Below are positions 14,897-23,624 of a DNA stretch of 33,283 nt, piece by piece. The DNA is from Patescibacteria group bacterium. Lineage in GTDB: Bacteria > Patescibacteriota > Patescibacteriia > UBA1558 > S5-K13. Location: NCBI GenBank assembly GCA_028692545.1, contig JAQUXC010000002.1, positions 92,082 through 125,364 of the forward strand, read 5' to 3'. The notes under the pieces were generated by a model, which was not told the DNA's origin, made no database searches, and saw only the letters and a list, made by a program, of their open reading frames with translations. The first letter of the stretch is position 1. Every line of letters begins with the position of its first letter. The position numbers and the translations under genes were made by a program.

Positions 14897-15885
14897 TTTT
14901 TTAATCTCTTTAATATATTATATATTTTATAATATTTTGACTTGAAAATTAAATCATAGGTACCATCATATTCTTTTTCAAATCCACCAAAACCTTTCTT
15001 GAATCTTGTAAATCCAGCCCACTTATCATTTTTTTTGTCCGTTTTAGACACTCCCCAAAAGTCATAATATTTATACTCTTTATCTTTTGCCCATTTTATT
15101 TGTTTCCATTGTAGTAAATGTGGAGCCATAAAATTTTTATGTAAATTTGAAGATGCACCATGAGTATATGTAACAGTGTCACCATATGACATTACTATAT
15201 TTGTAGCAAGTACATCATTTCCATGTTTTGCAATCCACAAATTTGCTCCACCAGCCTTCGTTTTCAAAATATTTTCATAATATTCCCTTGGATGTGACAA
15301 AAATTTATCTCTACCAGATGTCTCACTCATAAGACGCCAAAAATCTTCAAAATATTCTTTGTAATCAACTGGTTGAAATACTTCTACGCCTTTTTTTTCT
15401 GCCAATCTTATGTTATATCTTGTCTTCTGATGCATTTGTGATAACAGTTTTTCTTCTGGCCATGACAAATCTATAATCTGAGTCTTTGATGGTTGATAAT
15501 CTTTTACTTTTTTTATTCTTTCAAAGCTTTTTATATTCAAATATTCTGGTTCAAATCTAAAAAACACAGATCCTTTCTTTTTTCTACAAACACATATGTC
15601 TCGTACTCCTTTGAATATCAATTTTATACATTCATCACTATTTTGTACTTTTTTGGAAACTATTGGACCTCTTGGGGAATATAAATAAGTAAAATCAAAA
15701 AACAATTTTTTCTCTACAATAAGTGCGACTGACAAAATTTCTCCATTTTCTTCAAGTCCTATGTACCAAACTTTGTTTCCTATTTCTTTTTGAAAATCTC
15801 CCCAGGATGAACTTTGTAAAAACTGTGAATACTCACAAGAAGAAACAAATTTATCCAATTCTAATTTTGATATATCTCTAATCAT
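14890..15885 (-). CDS. FemAB/FemX-like peptidyltransferase (GNAT fold)
   Basis: 331 aa. FemAB proteins add amino acids from aminoacyl-tRNA to the peptidoglycan stem peptide. The N-terminal half (FLQSSSWGDFQKEIG, YLYSPRGPIV) and the C-terminal half (QKTRYNIRLAEKKGVEV, MAPHLLQWKQIKWAKDKEYKYYDFWGV, GFTRFKKGFGG) are the two GNAT-like lobes in the usual order. It sits between ruvA (4-base ATGA overlap) and a pilin (7-base overlap), and upstream of a Mur ligase, which supports a cell-wall role. The amino acid added cannot be told from sequence; annotation as a bridge-forming transferase is family-level. Confidence 0.88.
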   Translation of the reverse strand: MIRDISKLELDKFVSSCEYSQFLQSSSWGDFQKEIGNKVWYIGLEENGEILSVALIVEKKLFFDFTYLYSPRGPIVSKKVQNSDECIKLIFKGVRDICVCRKKKGSVFFRFEPEYLNIKSFERIKKVKDYQPSKTQIIDLSWPEEKLLSQMHQKTRYNIRLAEKKGVEVFQPVDYKEYFEDFWRLMSETSGRDKFLSHPREYYENILKTKAGGANLWIAKHGNDVLATNIVMSYGDTVTYTHGASSNLHKNFMAPHLLQWKQIKWAKDKEYKYYDFWGVSKTDKKNDKWAGFTRFKKGFGGFEKEYDGTYDLIFKSKYYKIYNILKRLKKW

Positions 15886-16454
15886 TTTTTTAGCAATTGA
15901 AGTGCTGATTTTATTCTATCAGAACTTTTTTCCAAGTTTTCTGGTATCTTTTTGTATACATCTCTTATTTGAGAATCTGTAAATCCCAAAGCATTTAATG
16001 CTTCAAAGACTTCATCAAATTGTCCATTGTCAGGACTTGTGTTTACAAAATCCAAAATACTTAATTTATTTTTTAATTCGACTACAATTCTCTCAGCGGT
16101 TTTTGATCCAATGCCAGATACTTTTTTAAACATTTCAGCATCTCCTCTTGATATAGAATGTTTCAAATCATCTACATTTGCAATAGACATTACTGAAAGA
16201 GCAGATTTTGGACCAACACCTGATACAGAAATAAGAGAAATAAAAAAATCTCTTTCTATAAATGCTTCAAATCCATAAAGTTCTTGTGCATCCTCTCTTT
16301 GCTTATGATAAATATATAGTTCCAAATCCTGGTCTTGACTTGTTTTGGTCAATATTTTTTCTGGCAAAAATATTTCATAACCAACATTATTTACCTCCAA
16401 AATTACAAATTTTTCGGTTCTTTTTATAACCTTTCCTTTTAAATAAGCTATCAT
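15882..16454 (-). CDS. ruvA: Holliday junction DNA helicase subunit RuvA
   Basis: 190 aa, normal length. RuvA binds four-way junctions and recruits the RuvB motor. It has an N-terminal OB-fold (MIAYLKGKVIKRTEKFVIL, NNVGYEIFLP), the two helix-hairpin-helix motifs LISVSGVGPKSALSVMS and VSGIGSKTAERIVVEL, and a C-terminal RuvB-contacting domain (EALNALGFTDSQI). It is the first gene of a minus-strand operon with a good promoter at 16517-16545. ruvB and ruvC are not in the window. A small tcgag/ctcga hairpin lies in its leader (16478-16492). Confidence 0.96.
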   Translation of the reverse strand: MIAYLKGKVIKRTEKFVILEVNNVGYEIFLPEKILTKTSQDQDLELYIYHKQREDAQELYGFEAFIERDFFISLISVSGVGPKSALSVMSIANVDDLKHSISRGDAEMFKKVSGIGSKTAERIVVELKNKLSILDFVNTSPDNGQFDEVFEALNALGFTDSQIRDVYKKIPENLEKSSDRIKSALQLLKK

Positions 16455-16516
16455 ATTAATTTTCTTGTCCCGTTTTTTCGAGCTTAACTCGATTTGCGGA
16501 ATTGTTTATATACTTA

Positions 16517-16545
16517 ATAATACAGGAAAAATGAGCTAGTATCAA
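16517..16545 (-). promoter_or_regulatory. Promoter of the ruvA operon
   Basis: Minus strand TTGATA (16545-16540), a 17-base spacer, TATTAT (16522-16517). The predicted start is about 55 bases before the ruvA ATG. Confidence 0.6.
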
Positions 16546-16574
16546 TTGACAAAAAATGATTAATAATCATAAAT
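16546..16574 (+). promoter_or_regulatory. Candidate promoter of the TruB fusion gene
   Basis: Consensus TTGACA (16546-16551), a 17-base spacer, then a weak -10 ATAAAT (16569-16574). It is divergent from and directly abuts the ruvA -35. Confidence 0.4.
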
Positions 16575-16635
16575 AAAACACAAAACTAATATTAGTCATC
16601 TTTGCTATTTTTTATCTATCTGCTAATCTATTTAT

Positions 16636-17736
16636 ATGCAAAAGAAATATAAAAAAGCTGTAGTATTTGGCACTTTTGATATAGTTCATCCTGGACATAT
16701 ATATTTATTTAATTATGCAAAAAATTTAGCAGAAAAATTATTCGTTATAATTGCAAGAGATAAAAACTTAGAAAAAGAAACATTTTTTAATGAAGAACAA
16801 AGATTAAAAAATATTTCAAAATACAAAGTTGTTGACTGTGCATATTTAGGAAGTTTAGACAATCCATTAGAATTTTACAAAAAACTAAATCCTGACTTAA
16901 TAATTTTGGGCTACGATCAATACAAAAATGTAGAATTACTAAAAAATATAAAAATCACAACCAAAAGAGCTCCTAGCTACAGGGAAGAATTATTCAAATC
17001 TCAAAAAATAAGAAATATTTTGAGTGATCAAAATGCAAATTTTTTCCTTATAGACAAAGACAAGGATAAAACTTCTTTTTCTATAATTTCTCAACTTAGA
17101 AAAATATTAAACCTAAAAAAAGTAGGATTTTCTGGAACTCTTGATCCTATGGCTAGTGGCCTTATGATTGTAGCCTCTAGTCATGCTACAAAATTTTTAG
17201 ATGCTTTTCATATATTAAACAAAGTTTACAAAGCAAAAATAGAATTTGGAAAAATCTCTGACTCATATGATGCAAAGGGAATTATTACTAAAATAAATGT
17301 AAAAAAAATTCCAACTATAAATGAAATAAAAAATATTATAGATAAAAAATTTAGCGGAGAAATACTTCAGGCTCCACCGATATTTAGTGCAAAAAAAGTA
17401 AATGGCAAAAAAATGTACGAATTTGCAAGAGCTGGAAAAAATTTAGACATAAAAAAAGAAAAAATAACTATAAATAATATAAAAATATCAAAATATAAAT
17501 ATCCATTTTTGGAACTCATTATAGATTGTTCAAAAGGAACTTATATTAGATCAATTGCAAATGATTTAGGAAAAATATTAAAAACTGGTGCAATACTGGT
17601 AAAATTACAAAGAACAAAAATTGGAAATTTTGATTTAAAAAATTCAACAAAACAAAAAATATTACATAAAGATAATATAGATAAAGTCAAAATTAATATT
17701 TTAGAAATTTTAGATAATATAAATAAAGCTCTATAA
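16636..17736 (+). CDS. truB: Fusion of a RibL/TagD-type nucleotidyltransferase with TruB pseudouridine synthase
   Basis: 366 aa in one uninterrupted frame. Residues 1-~130 are a cytidylyltransferase-fold domain with GTFDIVHPGH (HxGH motif), VIIARDKN, EEQRL and LGYDQ, closest in pattern to archaeal RibL-type FAD synthetases or TagD. Residues ~133-366 are TruB, which makes pseudouridine 55 in tRNA. They include KKVGFSGTLDPMASGLM with the catalytic Asp, KVYKAKIEFGKISDSYDAKG, and CSKGTYIRSIANDLG. In many bacteria truB is next to ribF (FAD synthetase), so this fusion joins activities that are usually neighbours. The N-terminal substrate is unproven. Confidence 0.93.
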   Translation: MQKKYKKAVVFGTFDIVHPGHIYLFNYAKNLAEKLFVIIARDKNLEKETFFNEEQRLKNISKYKVVDCAYLGSLDNPLEFYKKLNPDLIILGYDQYKNVELLKNIKITTKRAPSYREELFKSQKIRNILSDQNANFFLIDKDKDKTSFSIISQLRKILNLKKVGFSGTLDPMASGLMIVASSHATKFLDAFHILNKVYKAKIEFGKISDSYDAKGIITKINVKKIPTINEIKNIIDKKFSGEILQAPPIFSAKKVNGKKMYEFARAGKNLDIKKEKITINNIKISKYKYPFLELIIDCSKGTYIRSIANDLGKILKTGAILVKLQRTKIGNFDLKNSTKQKILHKDNIDKVKINILEILDNINKAL

Positions 17737-17750
17737 ATGCAAATAAGCGC

Positions 17751-17779
17751 TTGAAATAATAAGACTATTATGTTATATT
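17751..17779 (+). promoter_or_regulatory. Promoter P1 of rpsT
   Basis: TTGAAA (17751-17756), a 17-base spacer and TATATT (17774-17779), with TGT giving an extended -10. It implies a leader of about 110 bases. Confidence 0.55.
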
Positions 17780-17804
17780 ATGTTCACGTTTGCAAAAACA
17801 AGGT

Positions 17805-17810
17805 TATAAT
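17805..17810 (+). promoter_or_regulatory. Possible second -10 (P2) of rpsT
   Basis: A consensus TATAAT with only a weak TTCACG 16 bases upstream. It would give a leader of about 80 bases. Confidence 0.35.
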
Positions 17811-17899
17811 CGCTCTAAACTTATAACCTAAAAAATACACAAAAATTAGATTAAAAACTATTAATCAACTAAACCGTTAAGCAATTAACAATTATATTT

Positions 17900-18187
17900 A
17901 TGCCAAATAAAAAATCCGCAATCAAAGATTTGCGAAAAGCAACAAAAAAAACAGCAAGAAACCAACAAATCAAAAGAAGACTCAAAGAGTTGATAAAAAA
18001 AGTAGATAAATTAGTAGATACTAGTCAAAAAGAAGAAGCTACAAAATTGTATGACAAAATTCAAAAAATAGTAGATAAAGCCTCAAAAAGAGATAATCCA
18101 TTTAAAACTGGAAAAGCCGATAGAATTAAATCTCGTATAGCAAAAAGAATAAACAAAATTGAAAAATCAGATACTGATAAAAAATAA
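17900..18187 (+). CDS. rpsT: 30S ribosomal protein S20
   Basis: 95 aa, typical for bS20, which binds 16S rRNA early in 30S assembly. It begins MPNKKSAIKDLRKATKKTARNQ and contains the family core LYDKIQKIVDKASKRDNPFKTGKADRIKSR (written here across the helix pair) with mostly K, R, A and E. Its 3' end overlaps the convergent holA gene by 21 bases, an unusual tail-to-tail overlap with no terminator between them. Two promoter candidates lie upstream, and the long leader could carry autoregulation, as for some S20 genes. Confidence 0.95.
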   Translation: MPNKKSAIKDLRKATKKTARNQQIKRRLKELIKKVDKLVDTSQKEEATKLYDKIQKIVDKASKRDNPFKTGKADRIKSRIAKRINKIEKSDTDKK

Positions 18188-19138
18188 GTTTAGTAGTGTC
18201 TCCTGTTTCAATTTAGAAGACTTCATTTGCCTATCAAGATTTAAAAGTTTATTATATATATTTTTTAATTCTTCAAAAGAGTATTTATTCACAAGATCAA
18301 TACTCTTTTTTATTACAAATGGATGAAGTGACAAATATTTTGGCAAATTATTTATAGAAACCTTTTCATCTATTGCCGATCTCACTTGAATCAAAATTCT
18401 GTATTGTCTTACAATCATCGTAAGTAAATAATATGGATTTATACCGAGTTCCATTTGTCCTCCCAAAAGATCAATTGCTTCTTTTGTTTTTTTGTTTGCA
18501 AGCTTTTCACAAAGAAGAAATATATTGTCATCTATAGAAGCACAAATTATATCTGTTATATCATCTTCTACCACAGAGTCTGACTTACTATGGTTTGAAA
18601 TTTTTTCTATCTCTGAGCTAATAAGCCATAAATCATTTCCAACAAGTGATAAAATTTTATTTGCCAGATTTTTGTCAATATGTTTTCCATTTTCCAAAAA
18701 TTTATTTCTAATCCATTCTATTACCTTTTGATCTGGCAATTTTTTAAATTCTATACTAAATTCTGATTGCGTAAGTTTTTTCCAAATTTTTAATTTTTCC
18801 CCACTTAAAGATTGTTTTATAGAGTGTGGCAAATTATCTTCATAAAAAATTATTATATTACCTTCATCATTATATGATTTATCAATATATTCCTGCACGA
18901 CTTCTGATAATTGTTTTGTAATATTTTGTTTTAACAAATATTTTATTATAATAAGTTTTTTGCTCACAAAAAAACCTGCCTGAGAAAATTCCTTTGTAAA
19001 ATTTTCTACTGTAATTCCATCATCAAGTGTTACAATATTATAACCATGAGAGTCTACTTCCCTTATAAACTTATCTTTTATTTGATTCAATTTTTCACTA
19101 GAGCGATAGCTATCATCTCCATACAAAAAAAACAACAT
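18167..19138 (-). CDS. holA: DNA polymerase III delta subunit
   Basis: 323 aa, normal for delta, the clamp-loader subunit that opens the sliding clamp. It starts MLFFLYGDDSYRSSEKLNQIKDKF, the usual N-terminus with the GDDSY nucleotide-binding-like loop. The central FSIEFKKLPDQKVIEWIRNKF and the helical C-terminal collar domain (LGINPYYLLTMIVRQYRILI, LHPFVIKKSIDLV) match the family order. It lies 26 bases after polA on the same strand and is probably in the same transcript. It overlaps rpsT tail-to-tail. Confidence 0.93.
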   Translation of the reverse strand: MLFFLYGDDSYRSSEKLNQIKDKFIREVDSHGYNIVTLDDGITVENFTKEFSQAGFFVSKKLIIIKYLLKQNITKQLSEVVQEYIDKSYNDEGNIIIFYEDNLPHSIKQSLSGEKLKIWKKLTQSEFSIEFKKLPDQKVIEWIRNKFLENGKHIDKNLANKILSLVGNDLWLISSEIEKISNHSKSDSVVEDDITDIICASIDDNIFLLCEKLANKKTKEAIDLLGGQMELGINPYYLLTMIVRQYRILIQVRSAIDEKVSINNLPKYLSLHPFVIKKSIDLVNKYSFEELKNIYNKLLNLDRQMKSSKLKQETLLNLFFISI

Positions 19139-19164
19139 ATATTTTAAATTTCTATTTATAAATT

Positions 19165-21867
19165 TTATTTACATTCTCCCCAATTTTTTCCTAATGAAAC
19201 ATCAACCCTTATAGGAACTTTTAATTTGAAAATGTCTTCCATTATATATTCCACCTTTTTTGCTACTTTTTCTATATCATCATTTGGCACTTCTATTACA
19301 ACTTCATCATGAACCTGTAAAAGCATTTTAGATTTTTTGGATATTTTTGGCAATTCTGCATATATTCTAATTAATGCCATTTTCATAAGATCGGCTGCTG
19401 TGCCCTGAACAGGCATATTTATCGCCACACGCTCAGATGCGGCACGAATCATAGGAACACTAGAATTTATCTCCGAAATATATCTTCGTCTTCCAAAAAG
19501 CGTTTGAACATAACCTTTGTCATGTGCGTATTCCTTTGTTTTATCCAAATATTTTTTTACATTTTTATAAAGTTCAAAATATTTTGTTATAAAATCTTTT
19601 GCCTCCTGGAAATTCATTTCTGTTCTCTGTGCAAGTCCACGAGCTCCAAGTCCGTATATAACTCCAAAGTTTACTTCTTTTGCTTTTCTTCTGTCTTGAC
19701 TACTTACATTATCAATTGGTTTTCCAAAAATTTCTGCCGCTGTTCTAGCGTGGATGTCTTCATTATTATTAAAAGATTTTATCATTTTTTCATCATTTGA
19801 TAGAGACGCAATTACACGAAGCTCAATTTGAGAATAATCAGCACAAAGCAATTTATAACCCTTCTTTGCAACAAAGGCTCGTCTTATTTCTTTTCCAAGT
19901 TCTGTTCTTATTGGAATATTTTGTAAATTTGGATCAGATGAGGAAAGCCTTCCAGTAGCAGTTACTGCTTGATTGAAATTTGTATGAATTCTATTTTTAA
20001 GGTCCACTTGTTTTATGAGAGACTCTACATAAGTAGATTGTAATTTTGATAATTCTCTATATTCAAAAATAAGATCTATCACAGGATGAAGTCCACGCAT
20101 TTTTTCAAGTTCAGATGCTGCGGTAGATATTCCAGTTTTTCCTTTTTTCAAACCCTTTGAAGATATCTGTAATTTTTCAAAAAGAATTTCTTTGAGTTGA
20201 AGTGGTGAAGCGATATTGAATTCTTCGCCACAACACTTATATATTTTTTTTGTAAGTTGAATGATTCTTTTTTTCAAAATAACCCCAAATTCTCTCAAAA
20301 ATTTTACATCTATTTCTATTCCTTCTAGTTCCATATCTGAGAGAATTTTTGTAAGTGGCATCTCCAATTTTTCAAAAAGATCTGTAAATTTTTGTTTTTC
20401 TAATTCTTTTTCATATTTTTTGTACAATCTAAATGTATAGTCAACATCTTCACATGAATAATATGAAACTTTTTCTATATCAACACTACCCATATTCAAC
20501 TGATCTTTTCCCTTTTTTCCAATCAAATCTTGTATCGGTTGCATCCTGTAGCCAAGCTCTGAAAAAACCAAATCATCCAATTTCAAACTTCGCTCTGTAG
20601 TTGAAAGTAAATATGCTGATACAAGTGTATCAAAATACAAATCTTCTATTTCAAATCCATGAAGTTTCAAAATTTTGTAATCATATTTAATATTATGTCC
20701 TATTAATTTTGATTTTTTTAGAATAGGTTTCAATTTTTCCAAAAATTCTTTTTTGGCATTTACATAATACGCATGTCCTTCTTTAAAACAAAAACTTATT
20801 CCCAATAATTTTGCATCATATACGTTTATAGATGTCGTTTCGGTATCAATACAAAATTTGTCATATTTTATTAATTCTTTATAAAAAATATTAAAATCTG
20901 GAATATTATTTATTAATTTATAATTTTTTAAATTTTTATTATCTTTTACAAATTCAATATTTAAAAAATTATTTTCTACTCCTTTGCTTTTTTTTGGAAT
21001 TTTTGAAAGCAAACTTCTAAATTCATACTTTTGAAAAACATCAAAAACTTTTTTTTCTATGTCATTTTTGGAGTCATAATCCCAACTATTTTTATCAAAA
21101 TCAAAATCAATATTTACATTTTTATCTATTATAGAAAGTTCTTTGCTAAGATATGCTTTTTCTTTTTCATCTTTTAATTTGTTTTTCAAGTTGTCTTTCA
21201 AATCAGATTTATCAAGATTTTTGTACATATTATCTATATCACGAAATTTTGTTATGAGAAGTATTGCAGTCTTTTCTCCAATTCCTGAAACTCCCGGAAT
21301 ATTGTCAGATGGATCCCCTCTTAAAGCTTTGTAATCAATCATTTGCTCTGGAGATAAGGAAAATCTTTCTTTTACAGCTTCTATATCATAAATTACTATA
21401 TCATTTATTCCTTTTCTGAAAGTCAAAATTTTTGTGTTTTTGTTTACAAGTTGTAAGGTATCTAAATCTCCAGTGAGAATAAAAATTTCTAAATCTTTTT
21501 TGTCTTTCAAACTATGAGATATTGTACCAATTACATCGTCTGCTTCAAATCCAGATTTTTCATATATTGGCACATCAAAAGCCTCTAACATTTCTTTGAT
21601 AATAGAAATTTGACTATAAAGTTCATCTGGTTGTTTTACACGTTGTGCTTTGTATTCTTTATATTTTTCATGACGAAAAGTTGGTGCTCTCATATCAAAG
21701 GTAGCACAAATATAATCTGGCTTCTGTTCACTTATAATTTTCAAAAAAATAGATGTAAAGCCATATGCAGCATTTATTAAAATACCACTCTTTGTAGTAA
21801 GTAGCGGAATCGCGTGCCATGCTCTATGAAGCAATGCATTTCCATCTATTATTATAAATTTTTTCAT
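19165..21867 (-). CDS. polA: DNA polymerase I with all three domains
   Basis: 900 aa. The 5' nuclease is residues 1-~290 (IIDGNALLHRAWHA, FEADDVIGT, LRGDPSDNIPGVSGIG). The 3'-5' proofreading domain keeps its DEDD residues: CIDTETTS at about 340, GHNIKYDYKIL, and YSCEDVDYTFRLY. The polymerase domain has motif A DYSQIELR (about 676), the O-helix KAKEVNFGVIYG (about 725) and motif C VHDEV (about 852). It fills gaps in repair and removes RNA primers, and the intact proofreading site contrasts with many Gram-positive homologs that have lost it. It lies 9 bases after a small membrane-protein gene and before holA. Confidence 0.97.
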   Translation of the reverse strand: MKKFIIIDGNALLHRAWHAIPLLTTKSGILINAAYGFTSIFLKIISEQKPDYICATFDMRAPTFRHEKYKEYKAQRVKQPDELYSQISIIKEMLEAFDVPIYEKSGFEADDVIGTISHSLKDKKDLEIFILTGDLDTLQLVNKNTKILTFRKGINDIVIYDIEAVKERFSLSPEQMIDYKALRGDPSDNIPGVSGIGEKTAILLITKFRDIDNMYKNLDKSDLKDNLKNKLKDEKEKAYLSKELSIIDKNVNIDFDFDKNSWDYDSKNDIEKKVFDVFQKYEFRSLLSKIPKKSKGVENNFLNIEFVKDNKNLKNYKLINNIPDFNIFYKELIKYDKFCIDTETTSINVYDAKLLGISFCFKEGHAYYVNAKKEFLEKLKPILKKSKLIGHNIKYDYKILKLHGFEIEDLYFDTLVSAYLLSTTERSLKLDDLVFSELGYRMQPIQDLIGKKGKDQLNMGSVDIEKVSYYSCEDVDYTFRLYKKYEKELEKQKFTDLFEKLEMPLTKILSDMELEGIEIDVKFLREFGVILKKRIIQLTKKIYKCCGEEFNIASPLQLKEILFEKLQISSKGLKKGKTGISTAASELEKMRGLHPVIDLIFEYRELSKLQSTYVESLIKQVDLKNRIHTNFNQAVTATGRLSSSDPNLQNIPIRTELGKEIRRAFVAKKGYKLLCADYSQIELRVIASLSNDEKMIKSFNNNEDIHARTAAEIFGKPIDNVSSQDRRKAKEVNFGVIYGLGARGLAQRTEMNFQEAKDFITKYFELYKNVKKYLDKTKEYAHDKGYVQTLFGRRRYISEINSSVPMIRAASERVAINMPVQGTAADLMKMALIRIYAELPKISKKSKMLLQVHDEVVIEVPNDDIEKVAKKVEYIMEDIFKLKVPIRVDVSLGKNWGECK

Positions 21868-21876
21868 ATAAGTAAT

Positions 21877-22233
21877 TTAAAACATTCCTGCGATAAAAAA
21901 GAAAAATATAATTAATCCAAAAATATAAAAACTCAACATAAAAATACCTTTTGGAAATATATTTTTCAAAATTACATTAAAAAATATGGGCTTGTAATTT
22001 ATATAATTATTGAAACATGATAAAAAAATTTTCTTAAAAACTATGGAAAAAACTATAAGTAAATATATTTCTAAAAAAATTATTATCACATTACTTGGAA
22101 AACTCAATATAAGTGGATAAAATATTGTAAGAACAAAAATTATTCCTGAAAATACACCAAAAATGCTTATTATAACTTTAAAAATATAATAAAATGGACT
22201 AAATTTGACTAATTTTTCCTTATGTTCTTCCAT
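21877..22233 (-). CDS. Small three-helix membrane protein upstream of polA
   Basis: 118 aa, mostly hydrophobic. Three predicted membrane helices are at about residues 14-40, 43-63 and 88-115, with a polar N-terminus (MEEHKEKLVKF) and a short basic loop after helix 2. I do not recognise a family. It is the first gene of a putative unit with polA and holA, with 9 bases between. The -10 candidate at 22241-22246 would place the mRNA start at or within a few bases of the ATG, so it may be read leaderless. Confidence 0.6.
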   Translation of the reverse strand: MEEHKEKLVKFSPFYYIFKVIISIFGVFSGIIFVLTIFYPLILSFPSNVIIIFLEIYLLIVFSIVFKKIFLSCFNNYINYKPIFFNVILKNIFPKGIFMLSFYIFGLIIFFFFIAGMF

Positions 22234-22240
22234 ATATAAT

Positions 22241-22246
22241 ATTTTA
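22241..22246 (-). promoter_or_regulatory. Extended -10 upstream of the membrane protein-polA-holA unit
   Basis: Minus strand TGGTAAAAT, with a poor TTCGAC 17 bases upstream. The -10 ends only eight bases from the ATG at 22233. Confidence 0.4.
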
Positions 22247-22356
22247 CCACATCTATGATTCTAGTCGAACTATAATTGTGATACAAATGCTTTTAACTTC
22301 CCTATATTTTTGTTAAAATACATACAACTAATATAAATAATAAACAAAAAAATAAT

Positions 22357-22554
22357 ATGCCTGCTCAAAATATTGGAATAAGCCCATTATCTTTATATAT
22401 AGGAATGGCAATAAGTGGTATATTCACTGGCATTGGTGTTGCACTTGGTACATATATAGCAAACAAATATATACTAGAAAAAACAAAAAAAATAGCAAAG
22501 GCACTAGAAGATAAACTTTCAAATAAAGGTTATAAAGATCAAATAGATCAATAA
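22357..22554 (+). CDS. Small single-helix membrane protein
   Basis: 65 aa. Residues ~10-35 form one Gly-rich membrane helix (IGMAISGIFTGIGVALG) with GxxxG-type spacing suited to helix packing. A cytoplasmic-looking K/E-rich amphipathic tail follows (TKKIAKALEDKLSN). A TGTTAAAAT extended -10 lies at about 22310-22318, but there is no SD. It is a lone gene between divergent minus-strand genes and tRNA-Cys. The function is unknown. Confidence 0.55.
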   Translation: MPAQNIGISPLSLYIGMAISGIFTGIGVALGTYIANKYILEKTKKIAKALEDKLSNKGYKDQIDQ

Positions 22555-22670
22555 TTAAAACCTTGAATTAATAAGTATTTTTTGATAATATAAACAAACT
22601 CAAAGTCCAGCTAGTAAATATGTTATAAGATATAAAGTTGAAAAAGATAATAGATAAAACATGGTCTTTT

Positions 22671-22778
<108 letters not shown>

Positions 22779-22864
22779 TTATTTATGAATAAATAATTCT
22801 TAATTTTTTAACTTACAGGTGTTGAAATTACTGTAATATCAATAAAATTAAAATTTTATAGTGT

Positions 22865-22896
22865 AAAAAAATCCCTAATTAAAATAGGGCTTTTTT
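22865..22896. terminator. Terminator of the 3D-domain gene
   Basis: ccct/aggg with flanking A6 and T6 tracts (aaaaaa-t-cccta, tagggc-tttttt). It works in both directions and lies 14 bases past the 22910 stop. Confidence 0.75.
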
Positions 22897-22909
22897 AAAA
22901 ATTATTATT

Positions 22910-23482
22910 CTAGTATATTTCTACGGTTATATTACGTTTTACCCCAAATTTTCTTGCATTACCATAATCCTTCATCCAAATATCCAAAGTATTTGTATAT
23001 CTAGCATTCATTCTATCTTCAATTATAAACTGCCTATCACCAAAAAGTTCGGGAATTCTTATTATTGTACCAAATGGCAGATTCATGTAATTTGTAGCAA
23101 CTATATCTTCTACATTTCTTTTGCAAACATCAAGTCCAGAAGCTGTAATACAAGGACTATCATCAGTTTGAGCAGAATCTGAATTATAAGCAGTAAGAGT
23201 CATTTTTACGACCTTTGTAGGCTTTTTTTGCTCTATTTGTGGCAATCTTGGGTTGTTTTCAGATAAGATACTGAATTCCTCAATATTAGCTTGAAAATCA
23301 CCTGAAATAAGCTCTATTTCACCATTTTTTAGACTATTTTCAATTTCAACAGCCAAACTATGCTGTGGAAGACATAATGAGGATAACAAAGCTACTACAA
23401 GTATAGATAAGTTAACCTTTAAATAATAGCTATTTATAAGCTTTTTTGCTGATTTTTTGAACTTTTTTATTCTTTTTGACAT
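22910..23482 (-). CDS. Secreted 3D (Asp-box) domain protein
   Basis: 190 aa. The basic N-terminus is followed by a signal-anchor helix (about residues 24-44, ending SLAVEI). The C-terminal domain (about 95-190) is a 3D/double-psi barrel of the type found in Rpf2/YabE/MltA-like proteins: TLTAYNSDSAQTDDSPC, TASGLDVCKRNVED, VATNYMNLPFGTIIRIPEL, and IEDRMNARYTNTLDIWM with the conserved Asp residues. The family cleaves or binds peptidoglycan glycan strands, consistent with resuscitation-like wall remodelling. Two extra Cys in the domain could form a disulfide. It has a consensus-like promoter (23533-23561) and its own terminator, so it is monocistronic. Confidence 0.85.
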   Translation of the reverse strand: MSKRIKKFKKSAKKLINSYYLKVNLSILVVALLSSLCLPQHSLAVEIENSLKNGEIELISGDFQANIEEFSILSENNPRLPQIEQKKPTKVVKMTLTAYNSDSAQTDDSPCITASGLDVCKRNVEDIVATNYMNLPFGTIIRIPELFGDRQFIIEDRMNARYTNTLDIWMKDYGNARKFGVKRNITVEIY

Positions 23483-23532
23483 AAAATTATTCTAAATAAA
23501 AAACATCTAATAGATTAGATATTTAACCAGCT

Positions 23533-23561
23533 ACTATAGCATATATAAAAATTTGTGTCAA
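23533..23561 (-). promoter_or_regulatory. Promoter of the 3D-domain gene
   Basis: Minus strand TTGACA (23561-23556), a 17-base spacer ending TGC, then TATAGT (23538-23533). This is one of the strongest promoters in the window. The start is about 45 bases before the ATG. Confidence 0.75.
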
Positions 23562-23566
23562 TGACG

Positions 23567-23596
23567 CTACGTCCGACGTTGCAACGTCGGACGTAG
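23567..23596. repeat. Perfect 30-bp GC-rich palindrome
   Basis: The half-site ctacgtccgacgttg is followed directly by its reverse complement. It is GC-rich in an AT-rich gap, between the 3' end of the O-antigen ligase-like gene and the 3D-gene promoter. It has no T tail, so it is not a terminator. Confidence 0.85.
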
Positions 23597-23624
23597 TATA
23601 AATTTTTAAATTTTTTGAAGAATT

